Shown: piece by piece, positions 15,444-26,015 of the stretch
Layout of the letters: each line of letters starts with the position of its first letter
How positions within the stretch are numbered: the first letter of the stretch is position 1
Origin: Terriglobia bacterium
Lineage (GTDB): Bacteria; Acidobacteriota; Terriglobia; Bryobacterales; Bryobacteraceae
NCBI GenBank assembly: GCA_021325175.1
Contig: JAJPHS010000168.1
Coordinates: forward strand, 1 to 38,882
DNA length: 38,882 nt
Direction: 5' to 3'
The notes under the pieces: generated by a model
What the model was told of the DNA's origin: nothing
Database searches by the model: none
Seen by the model: only the letters and a program-made list of their open reading frames with translations
Position numbers and translations under genes: made by a program

Positions 15444-18400
15444 ATGAAGAACGGCGAAGTCCAACAAATCATCCTTGGATTTTTCCCTCCGGGAACGGCT
15501 GCCCCTTCCGACCTTCTGGCCTCGGATCGGCGCGCGGAAGTTTTCCTGATTCATGGCGGCGATCAGAACGCGCCCGGTTTCGCCGCGCCTTACGCCGGGC
15601 TCCGCCTGCCGCGCGAGTCGTTGCTGGTGGCGCGCTGCCGCACCGGGGACACCGCGGATCTGGTTCAGAAACTTCGCGCTGCCCGCACGCCGTCGATTTT
15701 CGTTCTGCGGGAGGAGCCCTCGCCTGCTCCGGCTACGCGGCCGGCCCAGGGCGCGGCGCTGCTGCGCGAAAAAGAAGAGATTTTTCTGCGCGCGCAGCAA
15801 GATCTCGAAGACGCGCAGCGCCTGGATCACGCGCTCACCTCCGCCGCCGAATGGCTGCTCGATAATGCTTATCTTGTTCTGACCAACCTCGCCGAGATGC
15901 GGCGCAATTTGCCGGGCGATTTTTCCGAGTTCATTGATGAAAAGGGCAAGCGCCGCCCGGTTCTGCTGCTGGCGCGCGAGCTGGCGGCCCGCTCCGATTT
16001 CAGCGTGAACGCCGCCGCCATTTCCGCGTTCCTCTCCGATCGCGACGTCGCCGGCAAATTGGCGATGCGCGATCTGTGGATGTTCCCGTTCCTGCTGCGC
16101 CTGGCGCTGATCGAAGCGCTCACCGACATCGCCCGGCGCGTCAACCGCTCACAGCAGATGCGGGAGGCGGCCTATCTCTGGTCGAATCGTCTGGCGGCCA
16201 GCGCGCGCCTGGGACCGGAGCCGTTCGGCCGCATGCTGGCCCGAATGGAATCGGAGCCGTACGCGCTCGATCCCCACTTCCTCGTCTCGCTGGCCGAGCA
16301 GCTTCAGGACGAGGAGCTCGCGCTCGCACCGGCGCAGCGCTGGATGGAGTCGCGCCTTGAATATCCGCTCAGCTCGATAGTTCAATCCGAGCATACGCGC
16401 GAAGCAGCCGAGCGTATCTCCACCGCCAATGCGTTCGGGAGCCTGCGCATGCTGGCGCGGCTGGACTTCTCCGAAATTTTCGAATCGGTGAGCGTGGTCG
16501 AAGCCGAACTGTGCAAGGATCCGGCGGGAATTTACTCCAAAAGCGACGCCGCCACGCGCGACGATTGCCGCCGCGTGGTGGAAAAAATCGCGCAATGCGG
16601 CGCCTTGAGCGAGATGGAAGTCGCCCGGCGCGCCCTCGAGTTGGCCGCGCGCAAGGAACGCGGCGTCATGCATTTTCTGCTGTCGTCGGGGATCGCCGAT
16701 CTGGAGCGGGCGGCCGGCGCGCGCGCTCCGCTCGAAACGCGGATCGTACGCGGCTTGCGCCATCACGCGACGCCCTTTTATCTGGGCGCGCAGGTGGTGC
16801 TGATTGCGTGTTTCACCGCGCTCACCCTGATGATCGCCTGGGACGCCGGCGTGCGCGGCGGCGCGGCGCTGGACATTCTTGGCGCGCTTGCCTTATTTCC
16901 GCTCAGCGAATTATCGATCCAGATCGTCAACGCGCTGGTGATCTCGCTTCTTCGCCCCGGCCGGCTGCCGAAACTGGATTTTCGCAAGCGCATTCCGGAT
17001 GAGGACGCGACGCTGGTCATCGTGCCGATGATGCTCGCCAGCGTGGAGGTCGCGCGGAACGAGGTGGAAAAGCTCGAAATTCGCTTCCTGGCCAATCAGG
17101 ATAAGAATCTCACCTTCGGTCTTTTCGCCGATTTCCTCGATTCGCCGCAAGCTTCGGCTCCCAACGATGCGGAGCTGCTGGCCGCGGTGCGCCAAGGCGT
17201 CGAGGATCTCAACCGGCGCTATCCAGGCGAGCGCTTCGTGCTCTTCCATCGCTCGCGCGAATGGTCGGTTTCCGAACAGCGCTGGATCGGCCGGGAACGC
17301 AAGCGCGGCAAGCTGGACGACCTGAATTCCTACCTGCTCACCGGCAAACCGGAGGAGATTCTGATTGCCGGACACATCGCGCGTCCGATTCGCTACGTCC
17401 TCACGCTGGATTCCGATACCGCGCTCCCGCCGGGCGCGGCGCGGCGGCTGGTTGAAACCGCGGCACATCCGCTCAACCGCGTCGAGCTGGACCCGAAAAC
17501 CCGCGTGCGCCGCTCCGGCTACACGATTATCCAGCCGCGCGTCAGCGTATCGCTGCCGGACGCGACCGCCACGCGATTTACCCGCATTTTCGCCGACAGC
17601 AGCGGCACCGATCCGTATTGCAAAGCCGTTTCTGACGCGCAGCAGGATCTGTTCGGGGAAGCGATTTTTCATGGGAAAGCCATCTACGACGTCAGCGCCT
17701 TCAGCTCCGCGCTCGGCGGCCGCTTTCCGGCGGAAACGCTGCTCAGCCACGATCTCATCGAAGGCGCGTATTGCGGCGCCGCGCTCGCCAACGATATCGA
17801 GCTGTTCGAAAACGTCCCGCACAACTATTCGAGCTTCAGCCGCCGCGAGCATCGCTGGATTCGCGGGGATTGGCAGATCGCGCGCTGGATTCTTCCCCGC
17901 GTCCCCACCCCCCATGGGAGCGAGCCGAATCCTCTCAGCCTGCTCAACCGCTGGCGCATTTTTGATAATCTCCGGCGCAGCCTGGTCCCGGTCGCGTCGC
18001 TGCTGCTGCTGCTGCTCGGCTGGCTGATCTCCGCCGCGCCGGGCGTGTGGAGCCTGGTGGTCGCGCTCGCGGTCGCGATTCCCGCGCTTGCTCCGCTGCT
18101 GGAACGATGGGCGCGGCGCATTGAGGGATCGGTGCACGGCTGGCAGGGCGCGGGCGATCAATTCATTCGCGCGGGGGTGCGCGTCGCATTTCTGCCGCAC
18201 AGCGCCTGGATTGCCTGCGACGCGATCGCGCGCGCGCTGTTCCGCTCCCATATCAGCCGGCGCAATCTTCTGGAATGGGAGACGGCGGCAAGCGCCGGAG
18301 CGAATGCGCATCGCCATTTGAACACGACCCTGCGGCAGATGCTCATGGTCTGCTTCTGCTCGGTGGCGCTGCTGATGATCGTCGCGGTCACCGGAGCCTT

Positions 18401-21400
18401 TTTTCCTGCATTCGCGTTCCTCGCTCTTTGGGCCACGTCGCCGATCCTGATGCTATGGCTCAACGAGCCCGGTTTTCCCAGCCGCCGCGTGGAAGCCGCC
18501 GACGCGGTACGCCTTCGCCGCCTGGCTCGCCGCACCTGGCGCTTCTTTGACGATCTGGTGACCGCGGAAAACAACTGGCTGCCTCCGGACAATTCGCAAC
18601 TGGCGCTGCGCGTCGAAGTGGCGCGGCGCACCTCGCCGACCAACATCGGGATGTGGCTCGCCTCCGCGCTGGCCGCGCGCGATTTCGGCTATCTCACCGC
18701 CGACGAGCTGTGGCGCCGCGCCGCCAAAACGCTTGAAACCATGCAGCGCATGGAGCGCTACGAAGGTCATCTGCTCAACTGGTATAACATTGCCACGCTG
18801 GAGCCGTTGAATCCGCGCTATGTCTCGACCGTCGATAGCGGCAATCTGATCGCGAGCCTGTGGGTGCTGCGCCGCGGCTGCCAGGACGCGATCTCCGCGC
18901 CGATCCTGAGCGAAACGTGCCTGCGCGGCCTGTCCGATACGCTGGCCATGGTGCGCGACGCCTGCGGGCGCGACGCCGCGACGAGCGAGCCGCTGCGGCA
19001 GCTTCGCCGCCTTTTTTATTCGCCGGCCGACAGCCACGCGATCCTGGCGCGATTGCGCCTGGCCGCCGCTCCGCTCGCGCGATTAACGCGCCGCGGAAGC
19101 GACGAGCGTTCGTATTGGATCTCCGCGCTCGAATCGGATTTGAAGGCCTGGACGCAGATCGCCGATCGTTACCTGCGCTGGATGGAAACCCTCGCCGATC
19201 CAGCCGAGGAAGCGCTGGGCGAGGAGCTGGCCAAGTGGCGACGGCGCGCGCTGCATGCCGCCCCTTCGCTCCGCTCGCTTGCCGCCTCCGTTCCGCCGGC
19301 GCTGGAGGCGATCCTTGCCCGCCGCGGATCGCCGGATCTGGCGCCGGAGCTGGCCTGCTGGCTCGATCAGCTCGCCGCCGAGTTCGCCGAAGCGCAACGC
19401 AACGCCGCCGGGATGGTGAAGAATTTCGAATCGCTCGCCGACTTGGCTGAAGCGAACGCCGCCGCGATGCACATGGGCTTCCTCTACGACAAGCCGCGGC
19501 GACTGTTTGCCGTCGGTTATGCGGTCGGCGGACCGCTCGAATTCACCAGCCACTACGATCTGCTGGCCAGCGAATGCCGTCTGGCGAGCCTGGTCGCGAT
19601 CGCCAAAGGCGACGTGCCGGTCGAACACTGGTTCGCGCTCGGCCGCACGCGCTCGCCCGCCGATGACGGACCGGCGCTGTTGTCCTGGTCGGGCACCATG
19701 TTCGAATACCTGATGCCGGTCCTGTTCGTGCGCTCCTTCCCCGGATCGCTTCTCGACCGCGCCTGCCAGCAGGCGGTCGAAAAGCAAATCGAGTACGGAC
19801 GCGCGGAAAATCTGCCGTGGGGCATTTCCGAATCGGCGTTCAGCTCGCTCGATATCCATCAGGTTTATCAGTATCGCGCCTTCGGCGTGCCGGCGCTGGC
19901 GCTCAAGCGTGAAACCGAGCCGTGCCAGGTAGTGGCGCCCTACGCCACCATGCTGGCGCTCATGATCGATCCGCCCAGCGCCATCGACAATCTGCGGCGC
20001 CTTGAATCGCTGGGGCTCGGCGGCCCCATGGGGCTCTACGAAGCCATCGATTTTTCCCGCGAAAAATCGCCCGAGGGGGATCGCGGCGTAATCGTTTACA
20101 CCTACATGGCTCATCATCAGGGCATGAGCCTGATCGCGCTCGACAACGTTCTGCATGGCGACGCGATGGAGTGCCGCTTCCATGCGGAGCCGCGGGTGCG
20201 CGCCTTCGAATCTTTGCTGTTCGAGCGCGTGCCCATCGCCCGACAGCCCGACGAGCACGTCCAGATCCGGCACGCTCCGCCGCGTCCACGACGCGTTGAG
20301 GAGCCGCCGCTGTGGCAGGAGCCCGCGTTTCTGGCGCGCACGCATCTGAACGGAAACGGCCACTACTGGATCGCCTCCACCAACTCCGGCGCGGGGTTCA
20401 GCCGCTGGAACGATTTCGACATCACCCGCTGGCGCTCCGACGCAACGCTGCAATCCTGGGGCACGTTTATTTACGTGCGCGATTTAAAATCGCAGACGGT
20501 CTGGGCCACCAGCGAACAGCCCCTGGGAGGCGATCTCGGCTCTGCTTCCGTGACCCTCGCCACCGATCGGATTCAGGCGGTCCGCCGCGTCTCTTCGATC
20601 GAGACCATCACTCACGTCACCGTCGCGCCCGAGGACGATGTGGAAATCCGCCGCATCGTGGTCACCAACCGCTCCCTTCGCTCGCGCCAGATCGAGTTCA
20701 CCAGCTACGCGGAGCTCGCTCTCGCGCCGCATCGCGCCGACGCCGCGCATCCCGCGTTCTCAAAACTGTTCATCGAAACCGAATCGCCGGCCGAAGGAGT
20801 GCTCATCGCGCACCGGCGCCTGCGTTCACCCGGCGATCCGCCCGTCTGGGCCGCGCACGTATTGACCGGCGCAAGCGGCATTCAGTTTGAAACCGATCGC
20901 GCCCGTTTTTTGGGACGGGGCAACACGCCCGCCAATCCACGCGCGCTCACCGGCGAACTTTCCGGAACCGCCGGCGCGGTGCTCGATCCGGTCTTCAGCC
21001 TGCGTTGCCGAGTGACGCTTGAGCCGCGCGAGCGCCGCGAGATCGTGTTTCTCACCATCGCCGCGGCATCGCGCGAGGCTCTCCTGCAACTGATCGAAAA
21101 GTACCGCCGGCCCGACGCCGCCGCGCGCGCCTTCGAGATGGCCTGGACGCGAGCCCAACTGGAGCTGCGCTATCTCGGCGTTCGCCCCGGCGCGGCGAAC
21201 CGCTATCACGAGCTCGCCGGCCGCCTTCTTTATCCGACGCCGGCTCTTCGCGCCTCGGCCGGCCGCATCGCGCGCAACCGCCTCGGCCAATCGGCGCTGT
21301 GGGCCTACGGCATTTCCGGCGATCTGCCGATTCTCACCGTCACCGCCTCCGATGCGCGCGGCGTGGCGCTGGTTCGCGAGCTGCTTCTGGCGCACAACTA

Positions 21401-24134
21401 CTGGCGCCTGATCGGATTTAAGGCCGATCTGGTCATCCTGAATCAGGAGGAGCCGAGCTACGACGCTCCGCTCCGCGAACAGCTCCTGCGCCAGATCGAA
21501 GCGCACTCGCGCGAATCGATCGATAAGCCCGGCGGCGTCTTTCTGCGCGATTGGAACGCGATGCCGGAGGAACACCGCAATCTGATTCTCGCTTCCTCCG
21601 CCGCCGTGCTGCACGGCAATCGCGGCGCGCTTCATCAGCAGCTCGTTACGCCCGGAGAAATCGAGCCGCCTCCTCCCTTCACGCCCTCCGGCGCGGCCGT
21701 GGAACAACCGTCCCCTCCGCTGCCGTTCCTGGAGCTGCCCTATTTCAACGGCATCGGCGGATTCACCAAAGACGGGCGCGAATACTGCGTCTATCTCGGC
21801 CGCGAATCGGAGCGCACGCCCGCTCCCTGGGTCAACGTCATGGCCAACGCGAATTTCGGAGCGATGGTCAGTGAAAGCGGGCTTGGCTGCGCCTGGGCTG
21901 GCAATAGCCAGACGAACCGTCTCACGCCCTGGCATAACGATCCGGTCAGCGATCCGCAATCGGAAATTATTTATTTGCGCGACGACGAGACCGGCGCGCT
22001 GTGGAGCCCCACCGCGCTGCCGATCCGCGAAAACGACGCGTATCGCGCGCGCCATGGCCAGGGCTACACCATTTTCGAGCACAACAGCCATTCCATCGGC
22101 CAGACGCTGGCCGTCTTCGTGCCGCCATCCGATCCGGTGAAAATCTATCGCCTCGCGCTGCGCAACGATTCCTCCCGCGCGCGCCGCCTGACCGTCACCT
22201 ATTTCGCCGAGTGGCTGCTCGGCTCGGTGCGCGAAGATCAGCAGCTGCACATCGCCACTTCCTTCGATGACGTCTCCGGCGCGGTCCTCGCCGTCCAGAC
22301 CTGGAGCGGCGCGGCCGGCCACGTCGCTTTCGCCGCCGCGAATCCGCGCGCGGCCTCCTGGTCGGCCGATCGCGCCGCGTTTCTCGGTTCCAAAGGATCA
22401 GTCGCCAGGCCGGCGGCGTTGCAGCGGCTGCATCTCGATGGGCGCGTGGGCCCGGCCCTCGATCCCGCCGCCGCCCTTCAGCTTGGCGTCGCTTTGGAGC
22501 CCGGTGAAACAAAAGAAATCACATTTGTTTTAGGACAGGCGGAGACCGTGGAAGCCGCCCGCGGCGTGATCGAGCGCGCCTTCGCCGCCGGACTCGATCC
22601 GGTTCGCGAACAATGGGACGCGCTCTGCGGCACGCTTCAGGTCCACACGCCGATTCTCTCCGTCAATCTGCTGCTGAACCGCTGGCTGCTTTATCAGGCC
22701 CTGAGCTGTCGCTTCTGGGGACGCACGGCGCTATATCAATCGAGCGGAGCTTTCGGTTTTCGCGACCAGCTTCAGGATTCGCTCGCCTTCCTCTACGCCG
22801 CACCGCATCTGACTCGCGAACATATTCTCGCCTGCGCCGCGCGCCAGTTCCGTGAAGGCGACGTGCAGCACTGGTGGCATCCCGATACCGGTCTCGGAGT
22901 GCGCACGCGCTGCTCCGACGATCTGGTCTGGCTGCCTTACGCCACCGCGCACTACATCAACATCACCGGCGATCAATCGATCCTCGATGAACAAATCCCG
23001 TTCCTCGACGCTCCGCTTCTTGAGCCGGGCGAGCAGGAAAAAATGTTTGCCGCGAATTCCTCCAGCGAATCCGCGCCGCTTTGGGAACATTGCCGCCGCG
23101 CGCTCGATCACGCCTTCAAACTCGGCCCCCATGGCCTGCCTCTGATCGGCAGCGGCGATTGGAACGACGGGCTGAATCATGTCGGCGTCGAAGGGCGCGG
23201 CGAATCCGTGTGGCTCGCCTGGTTTCTCGCCGCGACCCTTCAAGCCTGCGCGTCGATCCTGGAAAATCGCGCCGCCGATCTGGCTCGCCAGTGGCGAGCC
23301 CGGGCCGCCGATCTCGCCTCCGCCGTCGAACGCGTTTGCTGGGACGGCGACAGGTATCTGCGCGGCTTCTTCGATGACGGTACCCCGCTCGGATCCCACG
23401 TCAACGCGGAGATGCGCATCGATTCGATCGCTCAATCCTGGGCGGTGCTGTGCGGTCTCGCCGATCCCGAACACGCGCGTGCCGCCATGGAATCGGCCGG
23501 CCGGCTGCTGGTCAACGATCGCGATGGCCTGGTGATGCTCTTCACTCCGCCGTTCGATCATTCCACGCCTCATCCCGGCTACATCATGGGCTACCCGCCC
23601 GGCGTTCGCGAAAACGGCGGCCAGTACACGCACGGATCTCTTTGGATGGCGATGGCTCACGCCCGACTCGGTGACGGGGATCGCGCCGTTCATCTGCTCC
23701 AACTGATGAACCCGGTCGAGCACAGCCGCGATCCCGAAGCCGCCGCTCGCTACGCCGCCGAACCGTACGTCTCCGCCGCCGACGTCTATTCGTCGCCCGA
23801 TAAATCCGGCCGCGCCGGCTGGACCTGGTACACCGGCTCCGCCGCCTGGATGTATCGCATCTGGATCGAGGAAGTGCTCGGCTTTCATCTTCGCGGCGAC
23901 CGTCTTACCATCGCTCCCGCGATTCCCGCCGATTGGCCCGGCTTCTCGCTGGTCTTTCGTTTTCGCTCGGCTACTTATCAAATCGAAGTTCGCCGCGCGC
24001 CCGGCGCTTCCGAGCCGGCCGCGATTCGGCTTTTGGACGACGGCAAAACGCACTCGATCGTCGTTCACCTGCCGCTGCATCAAACCGAAACTTCCGCGGA
24101 GCCCGCCCTCGCCGTGGCGCGCCATACCGGCTAA
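15444..24134 (+). CDS. ndvB: cyclic beta-1,2-glucan synthase (NdvB/ChvB-like)
   Basis: A 2896-aa inner-membrane protein with the NdvB/ChvB domain order, which makes, extends and cyclises beta-1,2-glucan from UDP-glucose. Membrane helices lie at about 445-500. The cytosolic GT84 glycosyltransferase (about 515-840) has D656-S-D658 (LTLDSDTALPP), D770 in LSHDLIEG and Q811-x2-R-W815 (QIARW). Helices follow at about 843-885 and 964-1005. A glucoamylase-like module (from about 1343; FLYDKPRRLFAVGYAVGG, SWSGTMFEYLMPVLF) follows. Two beta-sandwich modules then lead to a GH94 phosphorylase-like catalytic module (from about 2424; WGRTALYQSSGAFGFRDQ). D2572/D2575 in GSGDWNDGLN are at the GH94 acid-catalyst site. 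Length is typical of the family. In known members the GH94 part trims chain length through phosphorolysis. It is followed 1 nt later by an ABC exporter gene. The beta-1,2 linkage is inferred from family, not proven. Confidence 0.92.
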   Translation: MKNGEVQQIILGFFPPGTAAPSDLLASDRRAEVFLIHGGDQNAPGFAAPYAGLRLPRESLLVARCRTGDTADLVQKLRAARTPSIFVLREEPSPAPATRPAQGAALLREKEEIFLRAQQDLEDAQRLDHALTSAAEWLLDNAYLVLTNLAEMRRNLPGDFSEFIDEKGKRRPVLLLARELAARSDFSVNAAAISAFLSDRDVAGKLAMRDLWMFPFLLRLALIEALTDIARRVNRSQQMREAAYLWSNRLAASARLGPEPFGRMLARMESEPYALDPHFLVSLAEQLQDEELALAPAQRWMESRLEYPLSSIVQSEHTREAAERISTANAFGSLRMLARLDFSEIFESVSVVEAELCKDPAGIYSKSDAATRDDCRRVVEKIAQCGALSEMEVARRALELAARKERGVMHFLLSSGIADLERAAGARAPLETRIVRGLRHHATPFYLGAQVVLIACFTALTLMIAWDAGVRGGAALDILGALALFPLSELSIQIVNALVISLLRPGRLPKLDFRKRIPDEDATLVIVPMMLASVEVARNEVEKLEIRFLANQDKNLTFGLFADFLDSPQASAPNDAELLAAVRQGVEDLNRRYPGERFVLFHRSREWSVSEQRWIGRERKRGKLDDLNSYLLTGKPEEILIAGHIARPIRYVLTLDSDTALPPGAARRLVETAAHPLNRVELDPKTRVRRSGYTIIQPRVSVSLPDATATRFTRIFADSSGTDPYCKAVSDAQQDLFGEAIFHGKAIYDVSAFSSALGGRFPAETLLSHDLIEGAYCGAALANDIELFENVPHNYSSFSRREHRWIRGDWQIARWILPRVPTPHGSEPNPLSLLNRWRIFDNLRRSLVPVASLLLLLLGWLISAAPGVWSLVVALAVAIPALAPLLERWARRIEGSVHGWQGAGDQFIRAGVRVAFLPHSAWIACDAIARALFRSHISRRNLLEWETAASAGANAHRHLNTTLRQMLMVCFCSVALLMIVAVTGAFFPAFAFLALWATSPILMLWLNEPGFPSRRVEAADAVRLRRLARRTWRFFDDLVTAENNWLPPDNSQLALRVEVARRTSPTNIGMWLASALAARDFGYLTADELWRRAAKTLETMQRMERYEGHLLNWYNIATLEPLNPRYVSTVDSGNLIASLWVLRRGCQDAISAPILSETCLRGLSDTLAMVRDACGRDAATSEPLRQLRRLFYSPADSHAILARLRLAAAPLARLTRRGSDERSYWISALESDLKAWTQIADRYLRWMETLADPAEEALGEELAKWRRRALHAAPSLRSLAASVPPALEAILARRGSPDLAPELACWLDQLAAEFAEAQRNAAGMVKNFESLADLAEANAAAMHMGFLYDKPRRLFAVGYAVGGPLEFTSHYDLLASECRLASLVAIAKGDVPVEHWFALGRTRSPADDGPALLSWSGTMFEYLMPVLFVRSFPGSLLDRACQQAVEKQIEYGRAENLPWGISESAFSSLDIHQVYQYRAFGVPALALKRETEPCQVVAPYATMLALMIDPPSAIDNLRRLESLGLGGPMGLYEAIDFSREKSPEGDRGVIVYTYMAHHQGMSLIALDNVLHGDAMECRFHAEPRVRAFESLLFERVPIARQPDEHVQIRHAPPRPRRVEEPPLWQEPAFLARTHLNGNGHYWIASTNSGAGFSRWNDFDITRWRSDATLQSWGTFIYVRDLKSQTVWATSEQPLGGDLGSASVTLATDRIQAVRRVSSIETITHVTVAPEDDVEIRRIVVTNRSLRSRQIEFTSYAELALAPHRADAAHPAFSKLFIETESPAEGVLIAHRRLRSPGDPPVWAAHVLTGASGIQFETDRARFLGRGNTPANPRALTGELSGTAGAVLDPVFSLRCRVTLEPRERREIVFLTIAAASREALLQLIEKYRRPDAAARAFEMAWTRAQLELRYLGVRPGAANRYHELAGRLLYPTPALRASAGRIARNRLGQSALWAYGISGDLPILTVTASDARGVALVRELLLAHNYWRLIGFKADLVILNQEEPSYDAPLREQLLRQIEAHSRESIDKPGGVFLRDWNAMPEEHRNLILASSAAVLHGNRGALHQQLVTPGEIEPPPPFTPSGAAVEQPSPPLPFLELPYFNGIGGFTKDGREYCVYLGRESERTPAPWVNVMANANFGAMVSESGLGCAWAGNSQTNRLTPWHNDPVSDPQSEIIYLRDDETGALWSPTALPIRENDAYRARHGQGYTIFEHNSHSIGQTLAVFVPPSDPVKIYRLALRNDSSRARRLTVTYFAEWLLGSVREDQQLHIATSFDDVSGAVLAVQTWSGAAGHVAFAAANPRAASWSADRAAFLGSKGSVARPAALQRLHLDGRVGPALDPAAALQLGVALEPGETKEITFVLGQAETVEAARGVIERAFAAGLDPVREQWDALCGTLQVHTPILSVNLLLNRWLLYQALSCRFWGRTALYQSSGAFGFRDQLQDSLAFLYAAPHLTREHILACAARQFREGDVQHWWHPDTGLGVRTRCSDDLVWLPYATAHYINITGDQSILDEQIPFLDAPLLEPGEQEKMFAANSSSESAPLWEHCRRALDHAFKLGPHGLPLIGSGDWNDGLNHVGVEGRGESVWLAWFLAATLQACASILENRAADLARQWRARAADLASAVERVCWDGDRYLRGFFDDGTPLGSHVNAEMRIDSIAQSWAVLCGLADPEHARAAMESAGRLLVNDRDGLVMLFTPPFDHSTPHPGYIMGYPPGVRENGGQYTHGSLWMAMAHARLGDGDRAVHLLQLMNPVEHSRDPEAAARYAAEPYVSAADVYSSPDKSGRAGWTWYTGSAAWMYRIWIEEVLGFHLRGDRLTIAPAIPADWPGFSLVFRFRSATYQIEVRRAPGASEPAAIRLLDDGKTHSIVVHLPLHQTETSAEPALAVARHTG

Positions 24135-24135
24135 C

Positions 24136-25953
24136 ATGGCGGCGCCGTCTCAGATCAGCTTCGAACAGCGCATCGACGCGCTCAAAAACCTCCCCAAGGT
24201 TATGCGGCTGGTGTGGCACTCCGCGCCGCTGGTGGTCAGTTCCAGCCTGTTGTATCGCTTGGCCGCCGCTTTAACTCCCCTGGGCGTGCTCGCCGTTTCC
24301 AAGCGCATCATCGATCTGGTGGTCGACACCATTCGCACCCACAACCCGCCGCCTTCGCACCAGATCTGGATTCTGCTGGCGCTCGAATTTATCTTCGCCG
24401 CCGGGGGCCTGGTGCTCGGCCGCGCCATCGATTATTGCGACGCGCGCCTGGCGGACGAATTCGGGCGCGACGTCAGCGTTCGCCTGATGAAGCATGCCGC
24501 CAGCCTCGATCTCCCCCTGTTTGAAGACCCCGTTTTTCACGACAAGCTGGAGCGCGCCCGCATCCAGGCCATCGATCGCATCAGCCTGCTGAACGCCATG
24601 GGAACGCTGTTCCAGCGGGCCATCGCGCTCGCCTCGCTCGCCGCCGGCGTCATTTACTACGATCCCTGGATTTTCGTTCTGCTTCTGTTTTGCGTGCTGC
24701 CGGCGTTTCTGGGCGAAACCCACTTCGCCCTGGTCGGCTACTCGCTCGCGCACCGTATGACGCCCATTCGCCGCGAACTCGATTACCTCCGCGTGCTCGG
24801 CACCAGCCGGGAAAGCGCCAAGGAGGTGAAAATGTTCGGCCTGGCCGATTATCTGCGGGACCGTTACGCCACGCTTTCAAAATCTCTCATCTCGGAAAAT
24901 AACAAAGTCACGCGCCGCCGTCTGGCCTGGGGCGCGGCCTTTGCCATCGTCGGCTCGCTCGGCTATTACGGCGGTTATACCTTCCTGGTGTGGCAGGCGC
25001 TTGAATCGAAAATTACCGTCGGCACTCTCACCTTCGTCGCCGGCGCGCTCGCCGGAGTCAACACCGAGCTGCAATCCCTGTTTTCGCTGTTCTCCAGCAT
25101 CTCGGAACAGGCGCTATTTCTGACCGACCTGATCGACTTTTTCGCGGTGCGCCCGAAAATCCGTTCCAAACCGAATGCCATCCCCGCCCCGCGGCCCATC
25201 CGCGACGGCATCGAATTTCGCGATGTCTCCTTCCGCTATCCGGGCTCGGAAAAAATGGTGCTGAACCGCGTCAACTTTCGCATCGAGCCCCGGCAGCGGA
25301 TCGCCCTTGTCGGCGAAAATGGCGAAGGCAAGACAACGTTCGTCAAGCTGATCGCGCGCCTCTACGATCCGACCGAAGGCGCGATCCTGCTCGATGGCGT
25401 TGACCTGCGGGATTATCGAGTCGAGGATCTGCGCAAGGAAATCGGCATCATCTTTCAGGATTTTTTCCGCTACGACATGGCCGTGCGCGACAACATCGCC
25501 ACCGGCCGCGTCGAATTGATTCAGGATGACGCCGCCATCTGGGAAGCCGCGCGGCGCAGCGGGGTCGCCACCATGGTCGAGCGTTTGCCCGGCGGCCTGG
25601 AGCAGATGCTCGGCCGGAGATTTGAAGGCGGCGTCGATCTTTCCGGTGGCCAATGGCAGCGCATGGCCCTGGCCCGCGCCTATCTGCGCGACGCCCAAGT
25701 CCTCATTCTCGATGAGCCCACCGCCGCGCTTGATGCCGTCGCCGAAGCCGAGGTTTTCGCCAACTTCGCTGAGCTCACCCGCGAGCGGATCGCCATTCTC
25801 ATCTCCCACCGCTTTTCGACCGTCCGCCTCGCCGACCGGATCGTCGTACTCGCCGATGGCCGCATCATTGAAGACGGCAGCCACGATCAACTGATCGCTA
25901 GTGGCGGCCGCTATGCCCGCCTGTTCGAAATCCAAGCCGCCAACTACCGTTAG
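24136..25953 (+). CDS. ABC exporter half-transporter (fused permease/ATPase), candidate glucan exporter
   Basis: A 605-aa fused protein: about 1-330 is a six-helix type I exporter domain, 350-605 the nucleotide-binding domain. The P-loop is GENGEGKTT (393-401). The signature is LSGGQWQRMALARA, followed by VLILDEPTAALD and the H-loop ISHRFSTV. Residues FQDFFRYDM mark the Q-loop. It is the same size as NdvA/ChvA, the exporter of cyclic beta-1,2-glucan in Rhizobiaceae, and starts 1 nt after the ndvB stop, so the two are coupled. That it exports the NdvB product is inference; family-level similarity also fits peptide or lipid exporters. A strong hairpin ends the transcript. Confidence 0.9.
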   Translation: MAAPSQISFEQRIDALKNLPKVMRLVWHSAPLVVSSSLLYRLAAALTPLGVLAVSKRIIDLVVDTIRTHNPPPSHQIWILLALEFIFAAGGLVLGRAIDYCDARLADEFGRDVSVRLMKHAASLDLPLFEDPVFHDKLERARIQAIDRISLLNAMGTLFQRAIALASLAAGVIYYDPWIFVLLLFCVLPAFLGETHFALVGYSLAHRMTPIRRELDYLRVLGTSRESAKEVKMFGLADYLRDRYATLSKSLISENNKVTRRRLAWGAAFAIVGSLGYYGGYTFLVWQALESKITVGTLTFVAGALAGVNTELQSLFSLFSSISEQALFLTDLIDFFAVRPKIRSKPNAIPAPRPIRDGIEFRDVSFRYPGSEKMVLNRVNFRIEPRQRIALVGENGEGKTTFVKLIARLYDPTEGAILLDGVDLRDYRVEDLRKEIGIIFQDFFRYDMAVRDNIATGRVELIQDDAAIWEAARRSGVATMVERLPGGLEQMLGRRFEGGVDLSGGQWQRMALARAYLRDAQVLILDEPTAALDAVAEAEVFANFAELTRERIAILISHRFSTVRLADRIVVLADGRIIEDGSHDQLIASGGRYARLFEIQAANYR

Positions 25954-25974
25954 CGCGGCGAGCTGATGAATATA

Positions 25975-26006
25975 GGCGGGCGCGGCTCGGCTGGGCCGCG
26001 TCCGCC
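25975..26006. terminator. bidirectional hairpin terminator
   Basis: GGCGGGCGCGGC (25975-25986) pairs with GCCGCGTCCGCC (25995-26006) over 12 bp with one G.T mismatch or wobble and an 8-nt loop. It sits centrally in the 62-nt gap between two convergent genes (stops at 25953 and 26016). No T-tract is visible. Confidence 0.6.
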
Positions 26007-26015
26007 GGGAAATCC

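Noticed and set aside
16911..18317. 468-codon minus-strand frame inside the glucan synthase gene (and similar frames at 19083-20453, 20826-22322 and 22731-24137)
   Set aside because: Each lies opposite strongly conserved GT/GH motifs, is low-complexity and has no recognisable domain. They are antisense shadows.
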